Shown: positions 1 through 12,786 of the stretch, piece by piece
How the letters are laid out: every line of letters starts with the position of its first letter
Numbering within the stretch: the stretch's first letter is position 1
NCBI RefSeq assembly: GCF_964275005.1
Contig: NC_092699.1
Location: 18,094,901-18,158,900 of the forward strand
Source of the DNA: Diadema setosum
Taxonomy: Eukaryota; Echinodermata; Echinoidea; Diadematoida; Diadematidae
Direction of reading: 5' to 3'
Length of the DNA stretch: 64,000 bases
Program-made: the position numbers and the translations under genes
Notes under the pieces: generated by a model
Told to the model about the DNA's origin: nothing
Database searches by the model: none
What the model saw: the letters and a program-made list of their open reading frames with translations, nothing else

Positions 1-2094
1 AATAGTGAATAAAACTAAAATCCAGTAAATCATTTTGTTGGAAATAAAAGGCTTTGTTATAAACGTAAGAGATTTTCGATCATGTCCTGAAAAGAAAAGA
101 GAAAACGATAAACTCGTTCCATACATCATGTCTCAAGTGATACCATATTTCCATTTCAGGGGATTATGGGCTGTATTGTCAATCATTGTGCCAGGGATGA
201 CGACTTAGATTGCATCTCTACACCCACGAGTAAACAGATAGATATTTCCATCAATATTTCATCCAGCCCATTAAATTCGTGATCCTCACCCTCTCAGCAC
301 CAGCTATACTAAATGTTCAAGGTATCATGTGCAGTACAGTCGCTTGTTATGGTGTAAAATAGGAGTCAAAAGAAAGATACTTAGGCAAGACGGGAACAGC
401 CCATCATTATGGGAGCCTCCCTGATAGCGTTCTTTCTCACTTCTAGGAAAACGCAATTGCTATCATTAAATCCGCAGCATCTTCGGAATTATGCAAAAAA
501 AAAAAAAGAGCGCAGCAATGGTTTGAGCTGATATCAGGAAATAATATTAATATTTCAAATGATATCTCACAGTCGGCTGACTGGAGATTCGTCGGTTGGT
601 CAGACCGTTGTAAAAAAAGCCAGCAACAACCCAGATGTAACGTACACGTTGATTGTTATTATTGACCTATAATCTTCAATGACTTCATAAATATGGTCAT
701 TACTAACAATCACATTTATTAACTGCATTGATATATCCAATCGAAAAAAAAAATACATATATGTTAAACATGCTTAATAGGATTTGTTTTCATAACGTTG
801 TTAGAAACTTCAGCGTATACCTAAAGACTCTTGTCAGGAAGATTTGAGATCAAATATTTTGTTTGTTTGTTTGTTTGTTTGTTTGTTTGGCCTTCCTTGG
901 ATGCTGCCCGTCCCCAGTCATTTATTATATTTATTAATTTCTTATTTGATTGCGTGTTTGTTTGTGTCAGGCGTATTTTGACTGAGTGCTGAATGACGAT
1001 TATCGATACTGCGTTGGGTTTGCTTTCTGTAGATCAATAAGTTGCCGCACAGCGAACCAAGACATAAGATCGATAATCCAAGGCAATGAGGCATTATGCG
1101 CCATATCAAAGCTGTGTGTCAGTGCTGGTGTCCTTCCTGATTAATTGCCTGCATCTGCGTGGCTATATTCATTGTGTTTCTTGTTGCTGTTGTTGTTGTT
1201 TTCTTCACGGTTGATTTTTTTTTTCATTCGAAGGTCATTGTAGAAGATGTCAGTCAACTCATTCCACAAATAGTCGTCGCTATGACGTATGAGGCCATGT
1301 CCAGCAGAGATGAATAAAATAACGATGTTTTCGGTTTGTAATAGAGGTGTGTGTGGTTGCTTGTTTCCTGTATATATTATATTTCTTGTGCCACCAGGTC
1401 ACAATCAGTCCAACGGACAAGGTACTAAAACGGCATGAATACTTTACACTGTCTCTCAAACCTTATAGCACTCGGTATTACTATTATATTTGATATGTTT
1501 TTTCGCTGTGGCGCTGTGGCGCTGTAGCGCTCGTGGCACACGAAATATCCAATGGAAATAACATGGGTACTAATCAGCACTATAATCTTTCTCGCTCGGT
1601 TCTGAATAACGAAAAATCATCTTATCAGTCCATGAATCAGATTAGCTTGTCTCATTAGTATAATTATTTCGTTTTGCGGAAGGGTTTGTTTTTGTTTTGT
1701 TTTTGTTTTGCTTTGTTTAATCCCTATCATACCTAATATACTAATACTTCTCCCTGGTTTTCATTTATGCGTTGTTGCCGTTTTTATTTTGCTCATAACA
1801 TTTTTTAGAAGATTATATTACATGAACCCTCGTTCTGATGCAGCCCTTTACTCAGTTATATAATAATAATAATGATAGTGGCCTCTTAATGCGCTGAAGG
1901 CCATCAAGAATGATGCTCATGGCGCTCTTACATAACCAGCATGAACAGTACATAAAACAACCATACAATAATCAAATACAATAACTTATCAGAAAAAAAA
2001 AACGATTTACAAACACAGACAAAATTTATATCTTTGATCTTTGACGATTTTTTTTTTACTCTCAAAACTAAACGCATTTAGGCATATGTAATAC
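1..2094. other. AT-rich noncoding region
   Basis: No frame here is long or conserved-looking enough to call as an exon. The stretch holds short homopolymers, a TTTG microsatellite, and around 1860-1960 a segment starting with TAATAATAA followed by GGCGCT-containing sequence that looks like the end of an interspersed repeat I cannot name. Otherwise I see nothing. Confidence 0.6.
858..889. repeat. (TTTG)8 microsatellite
   Basis: Eight uninterrupted TTTG units are read directly from the sequence. Confidence 0.95.
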
Positions 2095-2209
2095 AGAGAG
2101 AGGGAGAGAGAGAGGGAGAGAGAGAGATGGAGGGAGGGAGAGAGACAGACGGACAGACAGACAGACAGACAGGGAGAGATGGGAGAGAGAGGGAAGGCAG
2201 GAGAGAGAT
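2095..2209. repeat. GA/GACA-rich microsatellite
   Basis: Purine-rich tract of GA, GGGA and GACA units. It abuts the TTAA-flanked element that starts at 2211. Confidence 0.9.
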
Positions 2210-2210
2210 A

Positions 2211-2768
2211 TTAAAGGACAAGTTCACCTTCAAATGCAGGAATATTAGTAGAACATATCAGTGAAAGTTTTGGGAAAAACGGACAATCTGTTCAAAAGAC
2301 ATAGTTACGAATTTTTGAAGTATCTACGCTGTCACTGCTGGATTAGAAGACTTCTACAATTTACGAAAGAACGATATAAGGAAAAATATAAAGAAAATTT
2401 AACAAAATGTTATATTTTGAAAAAATAAAGTGTACACTTCCTCGACTCGTCACTGACGTTAACGTATGTTAAGGGTGTATTTCCCCTGCCTTGCGACAGA
2501 GACAAGTCAACATGGTCAAGTGCTCTTTTATTATGCGAAAAAAAGTGAAAATATGTTGAATTTTCTTTGCATCTTTCTACACAAAATATAGTCATGTGAC
2601 ATCACAGGCTGCAGCAGTCCTTTAATCAAGCAGTGACTGAGCAGAAACTTTAAAAATCCATAACTTTTGAACGGATTGTCCGATTTTCCTCAAACTCTCA
2701 CTGATGTGTTCTGTTAATGTTCTGTATTATATTCATTGTATCGCTGATATGTTTTGGTGTACATTTAA
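2211..2768. mobile_element. TTAA-flanked fold-back MITE
   Basis: The segment begins TTAA-AGGACAAGTTCACC and ends GGTGTACAT-TTAA, so TTAA stands at both edges (2211-2214 and 2765-2768). Inside, about 100 bp at each end are inverted copies of one another: CGGACAATCTGTTCAAAAG near 2280 pairs with CTTTTGAACGGATTGTCCG near 2665, and the flanking CTGATATGTTCT-like words also pair. TTAA target duplication is typical of piggyBac-type transposons, so this is probably a nonautonomous relative. It has no coding capacity. A part of a related element lies near 32460-32580. Confidence 0.6.
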
Positions 2769-3206
2769 AGGCAATGAAGAAAACTACTTATATAATCATT
2801 ATGGCACCAACGTAGTTGTATATCTGCATGTGCAATGATAATGCAGAAACCAATAAATCAAATCAAATCAATATTGCTGCATTTTCTCAATCCGTATGTA
2901 TATGAAGGTGAACTCGCCCTTTTATGGCATATACATGGATATATATACAGAGTGAATATCTATTGTCTTGTGCAGAAACGTGTTGTATGTAATATTAAGT
3001 CTATAACTGCATGCAGGAAAAGGATTTGGATTAGATACAATACAAATGTATCATCAACAGAGTCGAATTAAAGGTTGCATAGGACATGCAAAGCGCATGT
3101 CTTATTCATTTTGTGTGAGCCTACTGGTTCGGAATGTTCGCGGTGACTTTATTTTATTCAAGAAACCTGACATTCCTTTTAAAAACAACGAATGTATACC
3201 GATGTA
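2769..3206. other. noncoding spacer
   Basis: AT-rich, with no recognisable feature before the small element at 3212. Confidence 0.5.
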
Positions 3207-3211
3207 TAGTG

Positions 3212-3374
3212 CAGGGGCGGATCCAGGGAGGACAGCAACCGGCGCACGCCCCCCCTTTATTTTTTGTTGAAACAAAAGAAATAAAAAGAAAATAAATGGG
3301 GGAGGGGTGCGTGCGCCCCCCCTTTATTTTTGTAAACACGCCCCCTCTTTACGGAATTCCTGGATCCGCCCCTG
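3212..3374. mobile_element. 163-bp MITE with TAGTG target duplication
   Basis: Terminal inverted repeats CAGGGGCGGATCCAGG (left) and CCTGGATCCGCCCCTG (right) match over 16 bp. The 5-bp word TAGTG occurs immediately outside both ends (3207-3211 and 3375-3379). The interior is G/C-rich near the ends, with a second inverted segment containing CGCCCCCCCTTTATTTTT. The terminus resembles hAT-type termini, but hAT target sites are usually 8 bp, so the superfamily is uncertain. It has no coding capacity. Confidence 0.8.
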
Positions 3375-3379
3375 TAGTG

Positions 3380-4421
3380 TAACTACGGTCGAATACTTGC
3401 CTGTGATCGGGCACCAGTTCGGATCTGCCAGAAGATCGAAAAACCTCGCGTTGCAATCCAGCTTCCTCTAAATCTAAGCAGAAAAGAAAAGGAAGTACAA
3501 GGAACCATGGATAACTAAAACAAACAGACAGGTAGGTAAGATTATTATAAAGTAATGATTCTTCCTCGAGTTTGGTTTGTTTGTTTGTTTGTTTGTTTTT
3601 TGGTGCAACTGATCGACGCATTGTCCTCCAGTCATATGCACAAAATTAATTATTCAGTGTTTTAAGTTATCAGCCAAGATGAAAAAAATCGTGAGCATCA
3701 TAGTACACAAATACTCGGGTGCATTACTATTATTAATATTATCCAAGATTGTTATCACGGCTGTTATACTCCCTACACTGAATAGTCAATGTGTATTTTA
3801 CGTCGATGAAGGGTAATCTATAGCAATCACTCGCAGACATTATACAATCCATGCTGTATAGGCCTATAGCGGTGTGGGGAAAACATAATGTTGACAAAAC
3901 TGTCGTTATGAAATGTTATATATCACAAGTATGGCATAGTACGGGTAGCGTATAAAAACATACACTTTACGGGTTTATCAGTACGCTATGTAAAATCTCT
4001 TCTTCTTTTCTCTCAGCATCAGAGGCTGACTCTTTACTGACGTGTGGCGTCTGCGCATTTCTTGGAGTTAGGTATTCGAAAAAAAACAACCACTGTTTAC
4101 ATCAAATAAGGAGTGTGATATGCCATTATGTATTTTGTCGATCATAGATAAACCCACTTAATTCCTTCAAAACTATATATCCTATACGAAGTTAAGATTA
4201 TTTTTTTCTTTCGGGTGGCTTGCATGCATATATCATTTTTCTTCCTTAGTTTCATAGTGATTTCAGATAATACTCAATTATTTTTTTTTTTTCGGAGAGA
4301 TACTTGTTGGTCTCTTTTGGAATACGATTTTTTATTTATTTATTTATTCTTTTTACATAGATGCAATTATTTTCGTTAAAAGAAAAACATCTGTACATGT
4401 ATTTCCACAGCATCTTGCATC
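3380..4421. other. noncoding spacer
   Basis: AT-rich with T-runs and a TTTG microsatellite near 3575-3597. No exon, RNA gene or repeat terminus was recognised. Confidence 0.5.
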
Positions 4422-4426
4422 CATGG

Positions 4427-6091
4427 TGTCACTACAGCCATGTGTAGTGAGGTCTTAGCAATTTTATTGTTTTTGTGTGAAGTTAGAGACCAAGACTGAC
4501 CATTTCAGACCTACCAAGACTAACCATCATAAACAGGTCTGAAATGGTCAGTCTAGGCAAACCCAAGGAGGAGATAAAGCCCTCCGTCCCCAGCTAATGT
4601 AAACATTCCATAATAACCTCATTGTTTTAACTCAGTGAAGGTGGTTGGTATTATACTGGAGAGGAACCCCCTTATCTGTGCACTTCTGTATACATGTATA
4701 TAGAGAAATGCGTTGCAGCCGAGGACACCGTGTAAGAAAGTTCTATACAGCATTCACTTGATGATCTCTGTGTTTCAAAGCCCGAATTCGGTAAGAACTG
4801 ACACTTTATGCCTTTACTGTTATACAGTACATGTACTTTAGTCACTGTATACTCCATGATGTGCTTTCTATGTTGTAAGAAAGTTAGGTAGATGATGCAA
4901 ACTATGTAAGATATTGGTAGACAAAGGAGTTGTGATTCAGGTGGATGTAGGTATGCTTCCATGAGTGCTTGTCTTTGTTTGTGAATGGGTAGTGCATGGA
5001 TGTATGAGTAGTGTGTGGAGATTAGGTGAGTGCTGTTGCTGTGTTATTGTAGTGTTCAAACTTTCTATAAGTAATTAGTATAGATGTCAGTGATTATTAT
5101 GCACATTATTAATTAATACAAGTATCATTTATAATCACAGATTGTAGAGTGGAATAACACTGGGATAAACAGGTGATATTCAATATCCTCAGTTATTTTC
5201 ATGCTTGTAATATATTAGTAACATATAGTGTAAAGACGTTACTAATTCTTTGTGGTATGTGAGAGAGTAATTATAGTTACATGCACTCTGTGTAGTCAGG
5301 TTATAAATTGAGAGTGACAAACATAATGTAATGAAGGGTGTAACATTTTGTATTTACAGGTGATACAATGATTTTTGATCAATATAAATAAACACATTAT
5401 CTCACAAACAGATGAAGGAAGTTAGTTCAAGAAATGAGAGGAGTAGGGCCTATGTACAATACACCAGCATTAGTGGGTATTCAAATCCCAATGGGAAGTC
5501 AAAATAGTTTGGATGATTATATTATTTCTCAGTAATTAGTTGAGAGAGTCAGAGCTATATAACCTTTTTATTAGAGTGCGTTCAGATGGTTATTTGATAG
5601 CTATATCCATATGTTATTATAATGTTCAATAGGTACAGTGAAGTTAAATTAGTTGTCACAAGCTGTTTATGACAACAAAGATCAAAAGCTGTGACACAAA
5701 TAAGATAAATTGTCTGATATTTACTTTGGTTATTATTCATGGAAATATAAAGTTAAATTTGAATTATCAGTGTACGTTAATTCACACATGATGAAGTTGT
5801 AACATTTATAATATTGACTGATACGTGCAGATTTCAGTATTACTGTTTTATTACCTTGATATATGAGGGTAAACAAGTATGAATTGAGTCTGTATCACAT
5901 CTATTTCAGATTATCATCTCCACTCCAAGATCGATGACAAGTTGGATTCCAGTCTGATTAAAGAGGATTTAATCGTATATCTACGTTTCCAGTGTCGTCT
6001 GTTGGATCTTATGGCGAATAATAATACAGGGCGTATAACAGAGAACGAAACTCCTCAGCAAACGAGGTCGTCGTGAGCTGAGGCAGCCACA
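4427..6091 (+). repeat. solo LTR of a BEL/Pao-family element
   Basis: The 1665-bp unit starts TGTCACTACAGCC and ends GGCAGCCACA, so it has the TG...CA termini of an LTR. CATGG stands directly on both sides (4422-4426 and 6092-6096), a perfect 5-bp target duplication. Both ends match, in opposite orientation, the LTR at 13550-14521 of the BEL/Pao element nearby. No internal region is attached. A solo LTR with an intact target duplication is the known product of recombination between the two LTRs of one insertion. Confidence 0.92.
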
Positions 6092-6159
6092 CATGGAGAG
6101 ATGGATTCCCCCCCCCCCCCCTCCAAAAAAAAAAAAAAAATAGTAAAAAAAAAAAAAAA

Positions 6160-6232
6160 CGACCCTGCCAGGACTCGAACCTGGAATCCCCTGATTCGTA
6201 GTCAGATGCCTTATCCATTGGGCCACAGGGCC
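6160..6232 (-). tRNA. tRNA-Arg(ACG)
   Basis: A 73-nt cloverleaf on the minus strand. The acceptor stem GGCCCTG pairs with CAGGGTC (one G-T wobble), the anticodon loop is CTACGAA with anticodon ACG (6199-6197), and the T arm is CCAGG-TTCGAGT-CCTGG. The discriminator base is G. Internal A and B boxes (TGGCCCAATGG and GGTTCGAGTCC) are intact. A run of T on the transcribed strand just beyond the 3' end can stop Pol III. A34 is normally edited to inosine, giving decoding of CGU, CGC and CGA. No intron. Confidence 0.95.
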
Positions 6233-6239
6233 AGTACAT

Positions 6240-7038
6240 CTTCTTGTGTTTTATATTGACTTAGATTCTGTGTTTCACTCCCGCTCTCTCCCTCGCTCTC
6301 TCTCTCTCCCTCTCTCTCTCTCCCTCCGTTCCAGCTGCTTCCAGGGACCTCTTTTCTTCTCACGTTATCATGCGTGCTTTTTAGTTCATTGTTTGTATTT
6401 AGGTTTATTTTGATACAGTGTACCACGATGTTCCATGGTTAGTTCAGTGATCGGTTCCATGTGATGCCCCTCCTCCTCTCTATCTATTTATCTATCTATC
6501 TATTTATCTATCTATCTATCTACATTATAAATATCTATATGCCTACATCCTTATCTTCTCTTTCTCTCCCTTTCTAGCCCTCTTTCTGATCTCTCTTCCC
6601 CATGTATGACAGAGAAGAAGATACCGAAATCATAGGCCTATGGGTTTATGTCCCGGGTTTATGTTCATGAGTATTACCATGTTTGATAGTTAACTAAGAG
6701 AAGAAATCTATTATATATATGTATCAATTTGCATTACATTTCTAATAATATTTCTTATTATATAAACGGCTTTATTTTGGTCTCTTGTTTTAATTTTTAA
6801 TTAGAACAGTAGGTGATAGATCGCCAACTTGAGTTGAAACCTACTAGAATCATGCGTTCGTCGTTCCTTCAATGAAATTATAAACCGATCATATTTTGTT
6901 TGTCATGATTTTACTGTTTGTTCCAAAACGAAATGCCAGAGATGGAGTCCTATGGTTTTGTGCTGTTTCATGTAACCAGGAATTGAGCTGTAGAATATTG
7001 TAGAACATGATAATACACAGTATTATGGAGTACATTAA

Positions 7039-7069
<31 letters not shown>

Positions 7070-7500
7070 AAAGGATCCTACGAGTATTACCGATCGCATG
7101 GGCAGAGCCATACTAGTACTAGTATCTAATGGCGCTAGTCTACCTTTCGGACATTTCCTGTGCCTGCGAAGCAGAGTGGATATGTTTGATCCCCTTAATA
7201 GGAAATACAAAATACCCCAGCATATTAATTTGCGTACTTTTCTTCACAGATGACGCAATTTGCTTGTTTTGCTACTCCGGATTTGTTTCTAGGAAATAAT
7301 TATTGTTGAAGAATACATAGCGCCATATCTGCCAGCGAACATGCTGTGGTGTTAGGGTCTGAAAAGAAGACTTGCTTTGGATCGATGATTTTGCGGTCTC
7401 GCGCGAAAGCTACACAGAAACCTTATTGGCGCGCTTTCTCACTGTGTACAATACAAGCATGCAACCTTAATATACCGCGCAACTAACGTACTTGCATGGA
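6240..7500. other. noncoding spacer with microsatellites
   Basis: Contains CT-rich tracts (6285-6330), a TATC/TATT repeat (6481-6522) and a GA repeat (7038-7068). No protein-coding exon was recognised. Confidence 0.55.
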
Positions 7501-7502
7501 GC

Positions 7503-7575
7503 GGCCCTGTGGCCCAATGGATAAGGCATCTGACTACGAATCAGGGGATTCCAGGTTCGAGTCCTGGCAGGGTCG
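7503..7575 (+). tRNA. tRNA-Arg(ACG)
   Basis: Identical in sequence to the copy at 6160-6232 but on the plus strand. All stems pair, the anticodon ACG is at 7536-7538, the discriminator is G and no intron is present. A TTTT tract at about 7580 can serve as Pol III terminator. Its 5' flank does not resemble the flank shared by the 16-17 kb copies. Confidence 0.95.
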
Positions 7576-8549
7576 TTACTTTTGCATTTGTGACATTGTC
7601 GTTTTGTGATCAAAATTTTCTGATTTAGCAACATCCTACTGGATTACTTTCGTGTATTTTGTGTGATATCTTCTGAAATTAAGATTGTTATAAACCCAGA
7701 AAAACCTTTTTGGCTCTCCGAAATAAAGTTTGTCCATACTCCGTGTCTTAATACACTCACAGTTCATAATAACGATATTGATAACAATAATAATAATAAT
7801 AATAATACAAAAAATGTGCTATCCCATCCCTATTAATGTATTGCTAAAAACAATCATTTCTCATGAAAGGCGAAGGAGTGTGGGAATATTATTTTTTTTT
7901 TCTGTGAGAGTATATAGCTCCTTTCCCTCCCCCATCCATTTCACTCCTGACACAAATTTACCAAAGGGCACGAGCTCAAAATGAATACAAATGTATTTGC
8001 AATAAAACATAATTATCTTATATAGATCCTCACTTCCAATGGCATGATTATACTGAGCAGTCTTTAAAGAAAATTTGCGGTCGATCATGATTATTGTTTG
8101 CTTTGTTACATCGAAGTGTTGTGATGTGAGTTGTAGATATCCGTACTTTGGACTTTAAAAAAAAAAATCGAATGGCTTATTCACAGTAGAAATGCAGCAC
8201 TGTAAATCATTCGTAGGTCAGCATTCAAACTGCGATGAAGCAATATTAGAAAAAGCAATATTTAGAAATAAAAGCAATATTTAGAAATAAAACACCCTGT
8301 GGAAGGGAAAAATATTTAGAAAAAATAATGAGTTGAATTGAATGTTAGAAAAAAAAATGCATGCTAAAGTTTTAGTTCATCATAACAGTGAAGCAAATTA
8401 TCCATGGGACGGGTCTCACATCAAACATGTGGTTTCTGTTACAGTAAGGAGCATCCATATTTTTTTTTTCTCTCTTTTTGGTCTATCACAGTCACGCTCA
8501 CTTAGCCAACCTCGGTAGTGGGTAGTCCTAATAGGCTATTATAGAGGCC
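7576..8549. other. noncoding spacer
   Basis: AT-rich, with an AAT microsatellite near 7788-7807 and a short direct repeat AGCAATATTTAGAAATAAA near 8255-8290. Nothing else was recognised. Confidence 0.5.
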
Positions 8550-8553
8550 TATT

Positions 8554-8616
<63 letters not shown>

Positions 8617-8669
8617 GCCTATTATTATTATTATCATTACATATATATATACATATATATATATATATA
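8550..8669. repeat. compound ATT/TA/GA microsatellite
   Basis: ATT repeats, then (TA)n, then (GA)n, then a second ATT and (TA)n block. It forms the left border of the BEL/Pao insertion; the last five bases, ATATA, are the target duplication. Confidence 0.9.
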
Positions 8670-9014
8670 TGTGGCTGCCTCAGCTCACGACGACCTCGTT
8701 TGCTGAGGAGTTTCGTTCTCTGTTATACGCCCTGTATTATTATTCGCCATAAGATCCAACAGACGACACTGGAGACGTAGATATACGATTAAATCCTCTT
8801 TAATCAGACTGGAATCCAACTTGTCATCGATCTTGGAGTGGAGATAATAACCTGAAATAGATGTGATACAGACTCAATTCATACTTGTTTACCCTCATGT
8901 ATCAAGGTAATAAAACAGTAATACTGAAATCTGCACGTATCAGTCCATATAAATGTTAACTTCATCATGTGTGAACGTACACTGATACTTCAAATTTATT
9001 TTTATATTTCATGA
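8670..9014 (-). repeat. left (3') LTR segment of the BEL/Pao element
   Basis: Begins TGTGGCTGCC on the plus strand and runs parallel to 13550-13895 at about 97-98 percent identity. It is a partial LTR compared with the solo copy. Confidence 0.9.
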
Positions 9015-10160
9015 ATGTTCGCAGCGCGTCATCGTCGAGCTGGTTTCCCAGTGACTTCAGAAGAGGTTCTAGAACACGCCGAACAGTCTTATTTGCCTCT
9101 CCCAGACACCACCCATGTGAGAAGCACGAGGTACATTCATTACAAATGGTACCCAGTCACAGCCATTTTCCAACAGATACTCTCGCACCCTCTCCTGGTC
9201 CATCTCTGACAAGGCTTCCCTCAGCTCGTTACGTGCCCCAACAAAGGTTGTAGCCTGGTAACCCTCACAGATCCACGCCTATTCATAAAGCGTCGCAACG
9301 CGTTGATGAAGGCACTGCTGCTGAGGTTATTTGCCGTCTCCGGGTGCACACTCCTGGACGACATGCACGTGAACAGCACCCCATACCTCTTTACTTCACT
9401 GCGTCGTTCCTTGATCAGGAATGGTCCAAAGTAATCAACTGCACAGTAGGAGAATGGTGGTGAGGGTTCAACCCTTTCCTCTGGCAGCTCTGCCATCTTC
9501 TGCTGGGACAGCTGACCTCGAAGCCTTCGACAGATCACACAAGAGGAAATGCATTGTGACACAGCTGATGTGCCTCCTATCACCCAATCCCTTCTGGCGC
9601 AGCTCATTGTGGGTGATTCCTCTGCCCATGTGCTGGGTTCTCTGGTGACAGTCACGAATCAACAGCGTGCTAATGTGACACTTACGAGGAAGGATGATGG
9701 GATGTCTGACATCACTGGACATGTTGGCGCGATCTATCCGACCACCAACTCTGATGATTCCCTCACTGTCCAGGAATGGGTCTAGCCTGAACAAAGCACT
9801 GGTTTTCTTGATTGCTGCATTTCTTGTGCTTACTTGGCCTCTGTCCACCACTTCACCAGTGTTCTCTAGACCTCTCTGTACCTGCAGTTCTTCATGGAAG
9901 TGCTCATGCTGTACACTCCTCAGGATAACTCGTTCCGCTTCTTGCATCTCAGCCACTGTTACAGGTGGAATTCTCGTTTCCCTTGTTCCAGTGGTCATCT
10001 TTTGATTGTGTCTCCCCTTCAACTTCTCCTTCAACTGCAGGCAGTGCGCGATTGCTCGCTTGGCTGAATGCCAAGTAGAGAAGCACTCAAGGCGACTTGA
10101 CTCCAAGTTGCCCATTCTCTCTTCCAGCTGTGTTTTCAGGGCAGTTGCACGTTTCACTTC
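9015..10160 (-). pseudogene. BEL/Pao integrase region
   Basis: Translated minus-strand fragments show a zinc-binding-type N-terminal part (HISTLLIRDCHQRTQHMGRG, where the paired His residues of BEL integrases sit) and the start of the catalytic core (AVDYFGPFLIKERRSEVKRYG), typical of retroelement integrases. It lies downstream of reverse transcriptase and RNase H, as expected for BEL/Pao. Broken, fossil. Confidence 0.85.
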
Positions 10161-10243
10161 GGGTCATCATCATCGATGGTGCAGGAATCTTCTGCGGTCG
10201 GCTGGAACGCTCCATCCTTCCACAAGAAGTCGGGCCCTCTGAA

Positions 10244-12786
10244 TCAGATGTCGCTGGAAGTGAGTTGTTGAGCTGTCATGCCTCGAGATGCCTTGTCTGC
10301 AGGATTCTGAGTAGTGTCTACGTAGAACCATGAGTCAGGATTGGTATGGTCCCTGATGAGCTGTACCCTGTTGGCCACGTACACGTGAAACCGCCTGGCT
10401 TCATTCTTGATATAGCCAAGTACAACCTGGCTGTCTGTCCAGAAGAACTCCTTCATGTCAGCATACTTCAACTCTGCTCTAAGGAACGAACTTGTCTTGG
10501 CAGAGACTGTTGCCGCTGCCAACTCCAGCCTTGGAATTGTAATGGGTCTCAAAGGGGTCACTCTGGACTTGCCAAGCACTAGTGTACAGTGCGTCTTCCC
10601 ATGATCGTCCACAAGACGGATGTATGAGCACTGCCCATATCCTGCTTGACTCGCATCGGAGAAATGATGAAGTTCCACAGCCTGGATCTCCCCGAAATGG
10701 CTTAGTTTGAAACACCTGGGTATCCTGAGCTTCTCTAGCTCATGTAAATCAGTCAGCCACCTTTCCCAGCACGGTTGAAGGTCATCTGGCATTGGGCAAT
10801 CCCAGTCTATATTCCTTCGGCAGAGCTCTTGCAAAATCTGCTTTCCCTTCAACATGACAGGGCTCAGGTAGCCACACGGGTCATAAATTGAGCTGACCAC
10901 TGAAAGAACGCCACGCCTGGTGAAGGGGCGTTCCTTGAGCTCAATCTTGAAGCCAAGGATGTCATTCGCGATGCACCATACGATTCCAAGGACTCTCTCT
11001 ACTGCCTGGGTGCCTTTGTCAAGGTTAAGGCTCTCTATGTTGATGGCTCTGTCCTCTAGTGGGAAGCTCTCCAACACTTCCTGGCTGTTTGAGGCTATCT
11101 TGTGAAGACGTAACCCTGCCTTCTTACAAAGTCCCTGACTGTTTTTCAGGAGCTGGATTGCTGAAGGAACATCTGGCTCAGATCTAAGGCCATCGTCTAC
11201 ATAGAAGTCTGTCCTGATGTAGTCGGCTGCTGAGAATTTGAATTCTCCTTCACCACCATCTGCCGCACGTCGCAACCCAAATATTGCTACTCCTGGTGAA
11301 CTTGCTCTGCCAAAAAGATGAACTTTCATGCGGTACTCTACCACAGGCTGCTCTGGGTTCCCATCTTCAGATCTCTGTCTTCAGGAGTGACGGAGAACTG
11401 GTGAAACATGCTTTTCCCATCTGCAGCCACAGCGATGTAGTCCTTGCGGAACCTGCAAAGTACACCCAGAAGGCTATTCGTCATTTTTGGTCCCTGCAGC
11501 AAATTGTCGTTCAAGGACACACCTTGATATTTCGCTGAGCAGTCGAAAACCACACGGATTTTGTTCTTTCTTGGATGATACACACCTGTGGGTGGTATGT
11601 AGTTCACTCTGTTCTGGACTCCTAGACGCTCTGTTGGCACTCTCTCTGCATAGTTTTGGATGATGTCATCCATGAATGTTCTGTAATCATCGCAGAACTG
11701 TTGGTTCTTTCTCAGTCTGGCTGATAACTGATTCCATCTCTTGATTTCGAGGGGCTTGTTGACTGGAAGATTTGGTTCCTGAGCCTTGAGCGGCAATGGC
11801 ATTTCGCAGTGCCCGTCCTCACGTCTTTGAACACCCTTCTCCAGGATCTCCATGAACTTGGTCTCTTCCACTGAGTAGGGTTCTCCATTTGAGTCTGTCT
11901 CCTTGAAGTCTTGCTCAAGGACCTGGAGGACCTTCTCAGCACTGAACATCTCTTTTACCTTGCTGGAAAAGGTGAACCTTGGATGTTTCTCCGTCACTAT
12001 CATTCTATTACAGACTCTTTCATCACTGGTTGCTGTCAGACAGACACTCCCAACAACTCCCCAGCCAAGGAGAGATCTCTGCGCATAGGGGTCGTCTTCT
12101 CCAACACAGATGATCTCCCTTGGCCTGATGGCTCTGGGACAATTGTTGCCAATTAGTAGAGACACCTCCACTGCAGGGTTATACGGCATCAGGTGGTCTG
12201 CTATCGGTACAAGATGAGTCCAACGTCTAAGCACCTGGCCCTTTGGGATCTGGGAGCGCCTTGCAGGGACCTCGTCTCTGGTGAAGCAGTCTGGTAGCTT
12301 GATGGAGTGCTCTTTGTTGAAGTCTAGCACCTCGAGACCACTGATTTTCTTACTCTTCACTTGTGCACTGTGGTGCATAGTGGTCAGTTGGAGTGTTGTG
12401 TCTGGTCCTTCAATGTCAAGCTTTTGCCGCAGTCCCTCAGAAATAAACCCGACGTTTGACTGATCGTCCAAGATGGCGTACTGTAGCACTTCCTTTCCAT
12501 GATTACTTCTGTGCCTCACACAGACCCGAACTATCATACAGTGCTCCCGACCATCTTGGTCTGGCAGGGAACACACAGTTGTACAATTGTTTGAGCCCTG
12601 CGGTTTCACATCCCGATGGAGACAGGCTAGGTGGGTTCCCTCACACACCTTGTATTTCTTTCTCTCTGTGCAATCTTTCACTCGATGGGCATCTGTGTTT
12701 GCACATCCCATGCACAATCCCTTTTGAAAGAAAAAGGCCTTCTTGGACTTGTATGAAACCTGATGATATTCTTGACATTCATCCAA
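10244..12786 (-). pseudogene. BEL/Pao zinc knuckle, protease, reverse transcriptase and RNase H region
   Basis: In minus-strand order there is a Cys-His cluster (CMGCANTDAHRVKDC), a retroviral-type aspartic protease core (AILDDQSNVGFISE), the reverse transcriptase with its YVDD active site (TDFYVDDGL), and RNase H starting at FSDASQAGYG. The layout matches BEL/Pao polyproteins, including the linker between protease and reverse transcriptase. Broken, fossil. Confidence 0.9.

Noticed and set aside
5981-6239. Frames containing MDKASDYESGDSRFESW and similar near the tRNA genes
   Set aside because: They are translations of the tRNA-Arg genes and recur wherever a tRNA copy lies.
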